A stretch of DNA of 64,000 nucleotides, taken from assembly GCA_937898685.1 (NCBI GenBank), contig CALEJT010000003.1, positions 45,223-109,222 of the forward strand, given 5' to 3'. Below are positions 8,519 to 16,177 of this stretch, one piece after another. The notes beneath the pieces are model-generated. The model ran no database searches. It saw only the letters and a program-made list of their open reading frames with translations, and was not told where the DNA came from. The position numbers were made by a program, and so were the translations under genes. The stretch's first letter is position 1. Every line of letters begins with the position of its first letter. Origin of the DNA: an uncultured Gammaproteobacteria bacterium. GTDB taxonomy: Bacteria; Pseudomonadota; Gammaproteobacteria; Pseudomonadales; Pseudohongiellaceae.

Positions 8519-9433
8519 ATGACGAGCTGGCAAGATGCCGCGCCCCCGCGCACAGAGGACAGCAACTCCAATCCCATCGACGTCACCATCATTCCACGTG
8601 CGCGCGACATCGGCGACTTCACCGTGCGCCGTGCCTTGCCGGCTCAGCAGCGCATGTCCGTCGGCCCCTTCGTATTCTTCGACCAGATGGGGCCGGCGAC
8701 CTTCGAGGAAAATCAGGCCATCGACGTGCGGCCGCATCCTCACATCGGCCTGTCCACGATCACCTGGTTGTTCGAAGGCGAAATCCGTCATCGCGACAGC
8801 CTTGGCAGCGATCTCGTCATTCGTCCCGGTGAAGTGAATTGGATGACGGCCGGACGCGGCATCGTGCATTCGGAACGCTCACCACAATCGGAACGTCGCG
8901 CGGGTGCGCGTTTGTCAGGCATCCAGTCGTGGGTGGCCCTGCCCAAGGACAAGGAAGACTGTGATCCCAGCTTTCAGCACTATACCCGCGAGCACATTCC
9001 GCGCTTGGATGACAAGGGAGTGCAATTGGACGTGATCGTCGGCTCCGCCTTCGGCAAGAGCTCGCAGGTGCAAACGATCAGTCCCACGCTCTATGCCGAG
9101 CTGCGTCTGCAGGAAGGACAGCGTTTCGAACTCCCCGTGCTGGCCGAAGAACAAGCGGTCTACGTGGCCGAAGGCAGTCTCGAAATCGGCGGGAGCAGGT
9201 TTGGCGATGGCACGCTGGCCGTGCTCAAGCCAGAAACTGCCGCAACGTTGCGAGCCTTGGAAAATACGCGCTGCATGCTGCTCGGTGGCGATGCTCTCGA
9301 TGGTCCGCGCGTCGTATGGTGGAACTTCGTGTCGAGCTCGCGCGAGCGGATCGAGCAGGCCAAGGATGATTGGCGTCAGGGTCGCTTCGCAATGGTGGAA
9401 GGCGATCCGGAATTCATTCCCCTGCCCGACTGA
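8519..9433 (+). CDS. Pirin-family bicupin protein
   Basis: Bicupin of about 304 residues. The N-terminal cupin has the pirin landmarks GPFVFFDQMGP, DVRPHPHIGLSTITWLFEGE and MTAGRGIVHSER, giving His/Glu metal ligands. The C-terminal half is the pirin C domain (YVAEGSLEIGG; GPRVVWWNFVSSS). Pirins are non-haem iron proteins; some have quercetinase activity and others act as redox-sensing co-regulators. The ATG at 8519 with AGAGG eight bases upstream is preferred over the ATG at 8474. It converges on the alanine dehydrogenase gene. Confidence 0.88.
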   Translation: MTSWQDAAPPRTEDSNSNPIDVTIIPRARDIGDFTVRRALPAQQRMSVGPFVFFDQMGPATFEENQAIDVRPHPHIGLSTITWLFEGEIRHRDSLGSDLVIRPGEVNWMTAGRGIVHSERSPQSERRAGARLSGIQSWVALPKDKEDCDPSFQHYTREHIPRLDDKGVQLDVIVGSAFGKSSQVQTISPTLYAELRLQEGQRFELPVLAEEQAVYVAEGSLEIGGSRFGDGTLAVLKPETAATLRALENTRCMLLGGDALDGPRVVWWNFVSSSRERIEQAKDDWRQGRFAMVEGDPEFIPLPD

Positions 9434-9445
9434 GCCAAGCGAATT

Positions 9446-10561
9446 TCAGGCGACCAAGCTTTCCGGTGCGGTGAATGGCAATCCATGCGCCTGCGCCACC
9501 GCTTCGTGACAGAGAATCCCATCGTGCACGTTGAGGCCACGCAGAAAGCCGGGATCGCTGCGCAGTGCCTCACGCCATCCGAGATTCGCCAACTTCACCA
9601 CGTAGGGCAACGTGGCATTGTTGAGACCAAAGGTCGACGTGCGCGGCACGATGCCCGGCATGTTGGTAACGCAGTAATGCACGACGCCATCGACCACGAA
9701 GGTGGGAGCGGAATGCGTGGTCGGTCGTGAAGTTTCGAAGCAACCACCCTGGTCGATGGCCACGTCGACCACCACTGAACCCGGCTTCATACGCCTGATG
9801 ATGTCGCGTGTGAGCAGCTTGGGTGCGGCGCCTCCTGCAATCAGCACCGCACCAATCACGAGATCGGATTCGAGGGCATATTTCTCGATGCTTGCGTGGG
9901 TGGAGTAGACACAATTCACGCGTCCGGCGAAGGCGTTATCGAGTTGGCGCAGACGCGGCACGGAGTTGTCGAGGATGGTGACGCGGGCCCCCATGCCCTT
10001 CGCGATGTAGGCAGCGTTCTCACCGACGATGCCACCACCGAGAATCAATACCTGTGCGGACTGCACGCCAGGTACGCCACCGAGCAAGATGCCGGCGCCA
10101 CCATTGCCGCGCTCCAGACAGGTGGCACCCGCCTGCACTGCCAATCGACCCGCCACTTCACTCATCGGAGCGAGCAAGGGGCGCGCACCATCGGCGCTCG
10201 TCACGGTTTCGTAGGCGATGCCGGTCACTCCGCTTTGCAACAATCCCTGCGTGAGCGCCAGATCCGGCGCGAGATGGAGATAGGTGAAGAGGATCTGACC
10301 ACGCCGCAACATCCCGATTTCCTGCGGCTGAGGCTCTTTCACCTTCACGATCATGTCTGCCCGTTCAAAAATCTCCGGAGCTGACGCGATCACTTCGGCA
10401 CCGGCAACGCGATAGTCATCGTCGCTCACACCGATGCCAGCGCCGAGTCCACTCTGTACGACCACCTGGTGACCATTGCGTACGAGTTCGACGACCGAAT
10501 GCGGCACGAGTCCCGCACGATATTCGTTGTCCTTTATTTCGCGCGGCACTCCTACCAGCAT
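9446..10561 (-). CDS. ald: Alanine dehydrogenase
   Basis: NAD-dependent L-alanine dehydrogenase (371 aa, family length), interconverting alanine with pyruvate and ammonia. The start MLVGVPREIKDNEYRAGLVP is canonical. Substrate-binding Lys is in VKVKEPQPQE and the catalytic His in FTYLHLAPD. The NAD fold is VLILGGGIVGENAA. AAGGAGG lies seven bases before the ATG at 10561, which fixes the start; the much longer open frame upstream is chance. It follows the CxxCH lipoprotein gene on the same strand after 20 bases, so the two may be co-transcribed. Confidence 0.95.
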   Translation of the reverse strand: MLVGVPREIKDNEYRAGLVPHSVVELVRNGHQVVVQSGLGAGIGVSDDDYRVAGAEVIASAPEIFERADMIVKVKEPQPQEIGMLRRGQILFTYLHLAPDLALTQGLLQSGVTGIAYETVTSADGARPLLAPMSEVAGRLAVQAGATCLERGNGGAGILLGGVPGVQSAQVLILGGGIVGENAAYIAKGMGARVTILDNSVPRLRQLDNAFAGRVNCVYSTHASIEKYALESDLVIGAVLIAGGAAPKLLTRDIIRRMKPGSVVVDVAIDQGGCFETSRPTTHSAPTFVVDGVVHYCVTNMPGIVPRTSTFGLNNATLPYVVKLANLGWREALRSDPGFLRGLNVHDGILCHEAVAQAHGLPFTAPESLVA

Positions 10562-10581
10562 CTCTGCCTCCTTGCTCGTAC

Positions 10582-11184
10582 TTACGGTCGATACCAATAG
10601 GCGGCGTGACAGGCTTCGCAGGCCTGATTCAGGTCGGCGCCGGTCTCCGTCAACGCGAAGATGTCGCGCCGATCGATGGCATCCAGCACCTCGCGTGTCA
10701 TGTTGAGCATGCCTTCGGCGATGGCATTCCAATCGTCGCGGTTCTGTGTACGCAGCTCGGTGATTTCGGCGGCGGAATATTGGAAGTCCTGGCGCACGAG
10801 ATCGTAGTCCGCGCCGATCTCGCGGCCTTCGAGCGTCAAACCGTGCGCCGACTCGAGCAGGATGATTGCACTCTGATGCAGTCCTTCCCAATCCATGTCG
10901 TTGACCGGCATGGTCTCCTCCACGCCACCGGGCGTAGCGATGTAGCTCACCGAACGCCACACACGCTGCGCATTGGGCTCGATGACATCGCGCATCAGTT
11001 CATGCAGAGAAACGGGCGGTGGATTCGCCGCGGTCGCAGCACTCGTGGCAGGCGCTGGTGTTCCGACAGATGTAGCGGGAGGCGTTTCTACCGGCTCTTC
11101 AGGCTCTGCAACCTGGGGTTCACCACAGGCAACGAGCAGCAGCGAGAAGAGGGAAGCAAGGATGTAAGCGTTTTGATTCTTCAT
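10582..11184 (-). CDS. Lipoprotein with C-terminal CxxCH haem-binding motif
   Basis: Predicted lipoprotein of 200 residues: signal peptide with lipobox (LFSLLLVACG, Cys20), a Pro/Ala/Thr-rich linker to about residue 58, then a mostly helical domain ending in ACEACHAAYWYRP. The single CEACH near the C-terminus, after a four-helix-like domain, is the arrangement of cytochrome c'-type proteins. A c-type haem in the periplasm is therefore likely, with a role in electron transfer or gas/stress sensing. The exact family is uncertain. It is upstream of ald. Confidence 0.7.
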   Translation of the reverse strand: MKNQNAYILASLFSLLLVACGEPQVAEPEEPVETPPATSVGTPAPATSAATAANPPPVSLHELMRDVIEPNAQRVWRSVSYIATPGGVEETMPVNDMDWEGLHQSAIILLESAHGLTLEGREIGADYDLVRQDFQYSAAEITELRTQNRDDWNAIAEGMLNMTREVLDAIDRRDIFALTETGADLNQACEACHAAYWYRP

Positions 11185-11203
11185 GGCTGCTGGCTCGACA
11201 CCC

Positions 11204-11722
11204 TCAAGTCAGTGCGGCGCTCGAAATACGCCGTTCATGCCAAATGAAATCCACCGGCCTGATGGCCTGGTCCCCCGGCGCGAAATCTTGCCACAACTCT
11301 GCATAGCTGCGCTGAAGTTGCGGATGCTTTTCCTTCGGCGCCAGCACGGCGAGCGGCCAAAGTACGTAGGCAGCTTCGATGAGCTCGGGTCGCGGCAACT
11401 GTATGCCATCGACCTTGCCGCTGAGCTTGCCGTAGGTGAGCAAGTCGATGTCGATGCTCACCGCACCTTCGGGCAACGAAGGACGGCGACGTCCCAGCTT
11501 GGTTTCGAGCGCCTTGATCCAATCCCGCAACTCACCGGGTTTCAATTCGGTCTCGATGGCAGCGACGAGATTGAGATAGGGCGCACCGCCACCCTTGGCT
11601 TCGCTTTCGAAGACGGGCGACAGTGCGAGATCGTGAAATTGCAGCAGGAGAGAATCGAGTGCAGCAGAAAGGTGTTCCTCTGCGCGATGGTTGCTGCCGA
11701 TACCGAGGAATACGCGCGGCAC
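11204..11722 (-). CDS. folK: 6-hydroxymethyl-7,8-dihydropterin pyrophosphokinase
   Basis: Folate biosynthesis enzyme that transfers pyrophosphate from ATP to hydroxymethyl-dihydropterin. The start PRVFLGIGSN is typical of HPPK, followed by SPVFESEAKGGGAPYLNLVA, GRRRPSLPEGAVSIDIDLL (the R..D.DiDll signature) and LPRPELIEAAYVLWPLAVLAP. GTG at 11722 lies one base after the folB stop; a GTG at 11752 would overlap folB by 29 bases and add ten atypical residues. It forms a folate pair with folB directly upstream. Confidence 0.88.
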   Translation of the reverse strand: MPRVFLGIGSNHRAEEHLSAALDSLLLQFHDLALSPVFESEAKGGGAPYLNLVAAIETELKPGELRDWIKALETKLGRRRPSLPEGAVSIDIDLLTYGKLSGKVDGIQLPRPELIEAAYVLWPLAVLAPKEKHPQLQRSYAELWQDFAPGDQAIRPVDFIWHERRISSAALT

Positions 11723-11723
11723 G

Positions 11724-12092
11724 TCAGGACACCGCAGTGGTACGCGAGCCACGCTCGATGATGACGCCGACGGAACGCGCGCCGGTCAACGCCGCAGGCT
11801 TGCCGATCTTCACACGTACCCATGGTGCCCCGAACTCGTTCATCACGAGCTTGGCGATGTCTTCCGCCATGGTTTCGATCAACTGCACGCGGCTCTGTTC
11901 GATGTATTCGGTGACACGCACGCAGACCTGCTTGTAGTCGACCACGTGCGCAACGTCATCGCTCGCCGAGGCGGCGCGGATGTCGCAGGCGATGTCGAGA
12001 TCGACGCTCACCGGTTGCTTGATCTCGCGTTCCCAGTCGTAGACGCCGATGACGGTCTTAACTTCGAGATCTCTGATGTAGACGATATCCAT
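11724..12092 (-). CDS. folB: Dihydroneopterin aldolase
   Basis: Cleaves dihydroneopterin to hydroxymethyl-dihydropterin and glycolaldehyde, the step before FolK. The 122-residue product starts MDIVYIRDLEVKTVIGVYDW and carries the conserved ERE, VDLDIACD, VDYKQV and VRVKIGKPAAL segments (active-site Lys in the last). The ATG at 12092 has AGGAAACAGG just upstream. An ATG at 12113 that overlaps the tsaD stop as ATGA is also possible and would add seven residues. Transcribed tsaD - folB - folK. Confidence 0.92.
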   Translation of the reverse strand: MDIVYIRDLEVKTVIGVYDWEREIKQPVSVDLDIACDIRAASASDDVAHVVDYKQVCVRVTEYIEQSRVQLIETMAEDIAKLVMNEFGAPWVRVKIGKPAALTGARSVGVIIERGSRTTAVS

Positions 12093-12109
12093 CCTGTTTC
12101 CTGATTGAG

Positions 12110-13144
12110 TCATTGCGCCTTGACGGGAGGCAGTGTTTCGAGATTCCAGCGCGGTCGCACCTGAATGCCGAGATCGTCGTGCTGACCGGCCAGAAGGCGC
12201 TGACAGCCGGCGAAGGCGATCATGGCGCCGTTGTCCGAACAGAAGCGCAGTTCCGGGCAATATAAAGTGGCGCGTTCTTCCTTCACCAGATTTTCCAAGG
12301 CCTCGCGCAGACGCTTGTTGGCGCTCACGCCACCGGCGATCAGCAGGCCTTTGAAGCCCGTCTGTTCGAGTGCACGCCGGCATTTGATCACGAGGGTTCC
12401 CACCACCGCTTCCTGGAAGGCGCGCGCGATGTCGGCGCGGATCTGTTCATCCAGCTTGCCCTGCCCGCCGTGCTCATTGATGGTGTTCAGCACGTACGTT
12501 TTCAGACCACTGAAGCTGAAATCGAGGCCGGGCCGATTCGTCATCGGTCTTGGAAATTCGAAACGTCCGGGCGTGCCCTGCTCCGCCAGCTTCGCCACCT
12601 GCGGCCCACCGGGATAGGGCAGGCCCAGCATCTTGGCGACCTTGTCGAAGGCTTCGCCCGCGGCGTCGTCCACGGATTCGCCGAGCAATTTGTACGAACC
12701 GATGCCTTCCACCGCGACGAGCTGCGTGTGTCCACCGGACACCAACAGGGCCACGAAGGGGAAATCCGGACGCGGGTCGCTCATCAGCGGCGCCAGCAGA
12801 TGGCCTTCCATGTGATGAACGCCGATGACTGGCACGTTCCATGCTAGACCTAGAGCGCGCGCAATCGAGCCGCCGACGAGCAGTGCTCCGGCCAGTCCTG
12901 GCCCGGCCGTGTAGGCAATGCCGTCGATGTCACGGCCCGAGCAGCCGGCCTGTTCCAGCACGGCGTCGACGAGTGGCAGGGTTTTGCGGATGTGGTCGCG
13001 GGAGGCCAGTTCCGGCACTACCCCGCCGTAGATGCGGTGCAGCTCGATCTGGCTGTGGAGGGCATCCGCCAGCAGGCCGCGCTCGCTGTCGTACAGCGCC
13101 ACCCCGGTTTCGTCGCAAGAACTTTCGATGCCTAGAACCAACAT
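12110..13144 (-). CDS. tsaD: tRNA N6-adenosine threonylcarbamoyltransferase TsaD
   Basis: Essential enzyme of t6A37 tRNA modification (with TsaB, TsaC and TsaE, not in this window). Of normal length (344 aa). Family features: MLVLGIESSCDETGVALYD, GGVVPELASRDH, the metal-binding VHHMEGHL, LVSGGHTQL, and ESVDDAAGEAFDKVAKMLGL. The C-terminal FCSDNGAMIAFAG is also present. It reads away from mltD and rpsU; in Pseudomonas and relatives tsaD likewise sits back-to-back with rpsU. Confidence 0.97.
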   Translation of the reverse strand: MLVLGIESSCDETGVALYDSERGLLADALHSQIELHRIYGGVVPELASRDHIRKTLPLVDAVLEQAGCSGRDIDGIAYTAGPGLAGALLVGGSIARALGLAWNVPVIGVHHMEGHLLAPLMSDPRPDFPFVALLVSGGHTQLVAVEGIGSYKLLGESVDDAAGEAFDKVAKMLGLPYPGGPQVAKLAEQGTPGRFEFPRPMTNRPGLDFSFSGLKTYVLNTINEHGGQGKLDEQIRADIARAFQEAVVGTLVIKCRRALEQTGFKGLLIAGGVSANKRLREALENLVKEERATLYCPELRFCSDNGAMIAFAGCQRLLAGQHDDLGIQVRPRWNLETLPPVKAQ

Positions 13145-13502
13145 GGACGGGTACGGAGTGCGTGGAAAAAAGGACGCGAATCATAGCACAGCGACACGCC
13201 GCAGCTCTGACTCAACCATTGGGGAACTTATCGACGGCTGAGCTGCTCTCAGCCTGGGTGGCCGCCAGAATCCTGGCTTAAATCTGACATAAAGCTAAGC
13301 TAATTCTGAATAAATGCTGGCAATGTGCCACTTAATCTGGCAAGGTCCAGTCCAACTCGAATTACTGTTGAGTTCCGGTGCCCCGCCGGACGTCAGGACA
13401 GCAGTAGGTCCGGGCCTCAAAAGTACGTATGACTCGCGACCGTAAAACGCAGTTTTCATGTCGCAAAACCGGCCCGTAGCCAACTACTTAGAGAACAAGT
13501 TC
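13145..13502. other. Intergenic region between tsaD and mltD
   Basis: 358 bases between divergently transcribed genes, expected to hold promoters for both. The stretch around 13280-13320 is AT-rich, with a CTGACA (13284-13289) and A/T-rich hexamers near 13301-13315 that could form a weak plus-strand promoter. Short open frames here have no ribosome site and are not called. No repeat of note. Confidence 0.5.
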
Positions 13503-15230
13503 GTGCGCAAAAAACTGTATCGTCCCAGCATCCTGCTGCTGCCGTTGGCCATCAGTGCCTGTACCACCGTCGAACAAACCCCAGTTCCCGCAGAGCCCAA
13601 TCCGCCGGCCGTGGTGCAAGAAGCACCGCGCAGTGAGCCGGTGATCGAAAACCTCGTCTACCAGGCCACGGAGCGTCGTTACCGCCCGATCGAGCCGGTC
13701 AGACCGGCCGTGGACGATGAAGCTGAACCCGTGATCGAGCCGGTCATGACCGTGGTGCCGATGACCGCCAATCGTGTGGTCGAGCGTGCCATCAACGACC
13801 TGCTCCAGAACGGCCGCGGCGCTCTGCAGACCTGGGTTGCCCGTAGTCAGATCTACTTCCCCATGATCGAGAAGATCTTCGCCGAGGAGGGGGTACCTGA
13901 TGAACTCAAGTATCTCGCCCTGGGCGAAAGCGGTTTGAATCCCGTTGCCGGCAGCCCCGCCGGTGCGATGGGCATGTGGCAGTTCATGGCGGCCACCGCG
14001 CGCGGCGAAGGCCTGCGCGTCGACAGTTGGGTGGACGAACGCCGCGATCCCGAAAAAGCCACGCGCGCCGCGGCCCAGCATCTGAAAGCCCTGCACCAGG
14101 ACTACAACGGTCGCTGGCATCTGGCACTGGCCGGCTACAACTGCAGCAACCGCTGCATCGGTCGCGCCGTCGAGAAAGCCGGCGGCACGCTGGAAAATCC
14201 GCCGAGCTATTGGGACGTCTATCCTTATCTGCCCAAGGAAACCCGTGAATTCGTGCCGCGCTTCATCGCCACGTCGCTGATCGTGTCGCAGCCCGAGTTC
14301 TATGGCCTCGAAGTCGAGGACCTCGGCCAGGAACTGGCCTATGACATCGTGCACGTGAAAGGCATGCTCAGCCTGGCCGACGCTGCCCGTTTCGCCGGCA
14401 CCGACCTGCCCTCGATCAAGAATCTGAATCCCGCGCTGCTGCGCAATACCCTGCCCAACGACGCTGAGCCCTACGCGCTGAAGATTCCGCTGGGCACCTA
14501 CGACCGCTTCGTCGCCGCCCTCGAAGCCGCCCAGCCGCGCGGCGCCAGCCAGGAGGGTCAATACGTGGTCAAGAAGGGCGACACGCTCGGCAAGATCGCG
14601 CAGAACTACAAGGTCAGCGTGGCGGAGATCCAGGCTGCCAATGGCATCCAGGGCCACATGATCAAGATCGGTCAGAAACTCAACATTCCCGGCCACAGTG
14701 GTGGCACGCCGATCACCGTGATGAACACCGAGCGTGAGTTCGTGGCCTACGGCCGCAGTGAACCGCGCCCGATCAAGCTCGTCGAAGGCTTCCAGTTGGT
14801 ACAGCAGACGGGTTCCACGCCCGGCAAACCGCTGCTGGCCGTGCGTCTGACCGAGAACGACGAAGACGAAGGCGTACAGAGCCTAGTGCCCACCGTCTAC
14901 AAGGTGCGCCCCGGCGACACCCTGGGCACCATCGCCCGTCGCTTCGGTGTGTCGGTGGCGAGTATCCAGGAAACCAACCGCCTCTCGGGTAGCCTGATCT
15001 TCCCGAACCAGCAACTCACCATCCACTCGCCGACCTCCGCGAAACTGGATCCGGCCGACCCAGCTCCTGTAGCCACGGCTCAGCGCGAGTCGCGCAGTTA
15101 CGAAGTGCAGTCGGGTGACAACCTCTTCGGCATCGCCCGCAAGTTCGGTGTGAGCGTGGATGCCCTGAAACGACTCAACAGTCTGTCGAGCGACAGAATC
15201 CGCGTCGGCCAGAAGCTCCTGATCGACTGA
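13503..15230 (+). CDS. mltD: MltD-like membrane-bound lytic murein transglycosylase with three LysM domains
   Basis: Cleaves glycan strands of peptidoglycan with 1,6-anhydro-muramyl products. The GTG start gives a lipoprotein signal (RKKLYRPSILLLPLAISAC) with an ISAC lipobox. A longer frame from an ATG at 13458 exists but lacks a ribosome site and would bury this signal. A Pro/Glu-rich linker leads to the SLT domain (LALGESGLNPVAGSPAGAMG with catalytic Glu; LALAGYNCSNRCIGRAV). Three LysM repeats follow: YVVKKGDTLGKIAQNYKVS, YKVRPGDTLGTIARRFGVS and YEVQSGDNLFGIARKFGVS. A strong terminator follows 20 bases after the stop. Confidence 0.93.
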   Translation: MRKKLYRPSILLLPLAISACTTVEQTPVPAEPNPPAVVQEAPRSEPVIENLVYQATERRYRPIEPVRPAVDDEAEPVIEPVMTVVPMTANRVVERAINDLLQNGRGALQTWVARSQIYFPMIEKIFAEEGVPDELKYLALGESGLNPVAGSPAGAMGMWQFMAATARGEGLRVDSWVDERRDPEKATRAAAQHLKALHQDYNGRWHLALAGYNCSNRCIGRAVEKAGGTLENPPSYWDVYPYLPKETREFVPRFIATSLIVSQPEFYGLEVEDLGQELAYDIVHVKGMLSLADAARFAGTDLPSIKNLNPALLRNTLPNDAEPYALKIPLGTYDRFVAALEAAQPRGASQEGQYVVKKGDTLGKIAQNYKVSVAEIQAANGIQGHMIKIGQKLNIPGHSGGTPITVMNTEREFVAYGRSEPRPIKLVEGFQLVQQTGSTPGKPLLAVRLTENDEDEGVQSLVPTVYKVRPGDTLGTIARRFGVSVASIQETNRLSGSLIFPNQQLTIHSPTSAKLDPADPAPVATAQRESRSYEVQSGDNLFGIARKFGVSVDALKRLNSLSSDRIRVGQKLLID

Positions 15231-15249
15231 CCGAAAACTCCTCGACTTG

Positions 15250-15275
15250 ACGGCGCCCTCGGGCGCCGTTGTTTT
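15250..15275 (+). terminator. Rho-independent terminator of mltD
   Basis: Perfect 8-bp stem ACGGCGCC/GGCGCCGT (15250-15257 and 15262-15269) with a CTCG tetraloop, followed by TGTTTT. It lies 20 bases past the mltD stop. Confidence 0.88.
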
Positions 15276-15442
15276 ATGTGCGCCACCGCCCTTTTCCGCT
15301 ATCCAAACAAGCCTTTACTTTGCATTTGCCGGGGCGACCCATTACAATCCGCACCCCTGTTACCGACGCTACCTGCAAGGTGGCGGCCAGTTTCAAAAAT
15401 TTGTAAGCCGAATCAACCAATTAACTGACACTTGGAATTTCT

Positions 15443-15658
15443 ATGCCCGTAGTGCGTATCAAAGAGAATGAGCCGTTTGACGTGGCCCTGCGTCGCTTCA
15501 AGCGTTCCTGTGAGAAAGCCGGCATCCTCGCCGAAGTGCGTCGTCGCGAGTTCTACGAAAAGCCCACCTCCGTGCGTAAGCGCAAAGCCGCTGCAGCTGT
15601 GAAGCGCCATCAGAAGAAAGTCTCCCGCGAGAACCGTCGTACTCAGCGTCTGTACTGA
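15443..15658 (+). CDS. rpsU: 30S ribosomal protein S21
   Basis: Small basic ribosomal protein of the 30S subunit (71 aa, family length) that contacts the mRNA anti-SD region. The start PVVRIKENEPFDVALRRFKR and the sequence FYEKPTSVRKRK are diagnostic, with a basic C-terminus (KKVSRENRRTQRLY). It is the first gene of the rpsU-yqeY-dnaG-rpoD cluster. The upstream 167 bases after the mltD terminator must hold its promoter, although no clear consensus was found. Confidence 0.98.
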   Translation: MPVVRIKENEPFDVALRRFKRSCEKAGILAEVRRREFYEKPTSVRKRKAAAAVKRHQKKVSRENRRTQRLY

Positions 15659-15682
15659 TCACTGAGCCTCAAGACCCACGCC

Positions 15683-16135
15683 ATGGCAGACCACCCGATC
15701 AAGGCCCGCATCGTCGAAGCAATGAAGGATGCGATGCGGGCACGTGAGAAAGAACGGCTGGGCACCATCCGTCTGATCCTGGCGGAGTTCAAGAAAATCG
15801 AAGTCGACGAACGCATTGATGTCGACGACACCCGTGCCGTCGCAGTGCTCGACAAGATGGTCAAGCAGCGACGCGAGTCGATCAAACAGTACGAGGCCGG
15901 TGGCCGCGCGGAATTGGCCGCAGCAGAGCAGGCCGAGATCGACGTCATTCAAACCTTCCTCCCGGCTGCGCTCAGCGAAGCCGAGATCGATGCGATCATC
16001 AAAGACGCCATCACCCAAAGCGGTGCCTCCAGCATGAAGGACATGGGCGCGGTGATGAACCTGGCCCGTCCGCAGTTGCTCGGCCGCGCCGACATGGGCG
16101 TAGTGAGCCAGCGCGTCAAACAGCTTCTTTCCTGA
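15683..16135 (+). CDS. yqeY: GatB/YqeY-domain protein
   Basis: 150-residue protein of the YqeY family, related to the C-terminal tail domain of GatB. Recognisable by ERLGTIRLILAEFKKIEVDE, the DKMVKQRRESIKQYEAGGR segment and the C-terminal SGASSMKDMGAVMN. The biochemical role is not established; a tRNA-related function is suspected from homology to GatB. It lies 24 bases after rpsU and 42 before dnaG, the usual position in Pseudomonas-type clusters. Confidence 0.93.
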   Translation: MADHPIKARIVEAMKDAMRAREKERLGTIRLILAEFKKIEVDERIDVDDTRAVAVLDKMVKQRRESIKQYEAGGRAELAAAEQAEIDVIQTFLPAALSEAEIDAIIKDAITQSGASSMKDMGAVMNLARPQLLGRADMGVVSQRVKQLLS

Positions 16136-16177
16136 GGCAGGGGCCCCAAGTCGGGCTCTCTGTTATCCTCGCCCACC

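Noticed and set aside
13295..13483. Small open frame in the tsaD-mltD gap
   Set aside because: No ribosome site, no conserved features and it overlaps the probable promoter region.
13488..14696. Long minus-strand open frame opposite mltD
   Set aside because: It is antisense to a gene with clear SLT and LysM domains, has no recognisable domain and reflects GC-rich codon bias.
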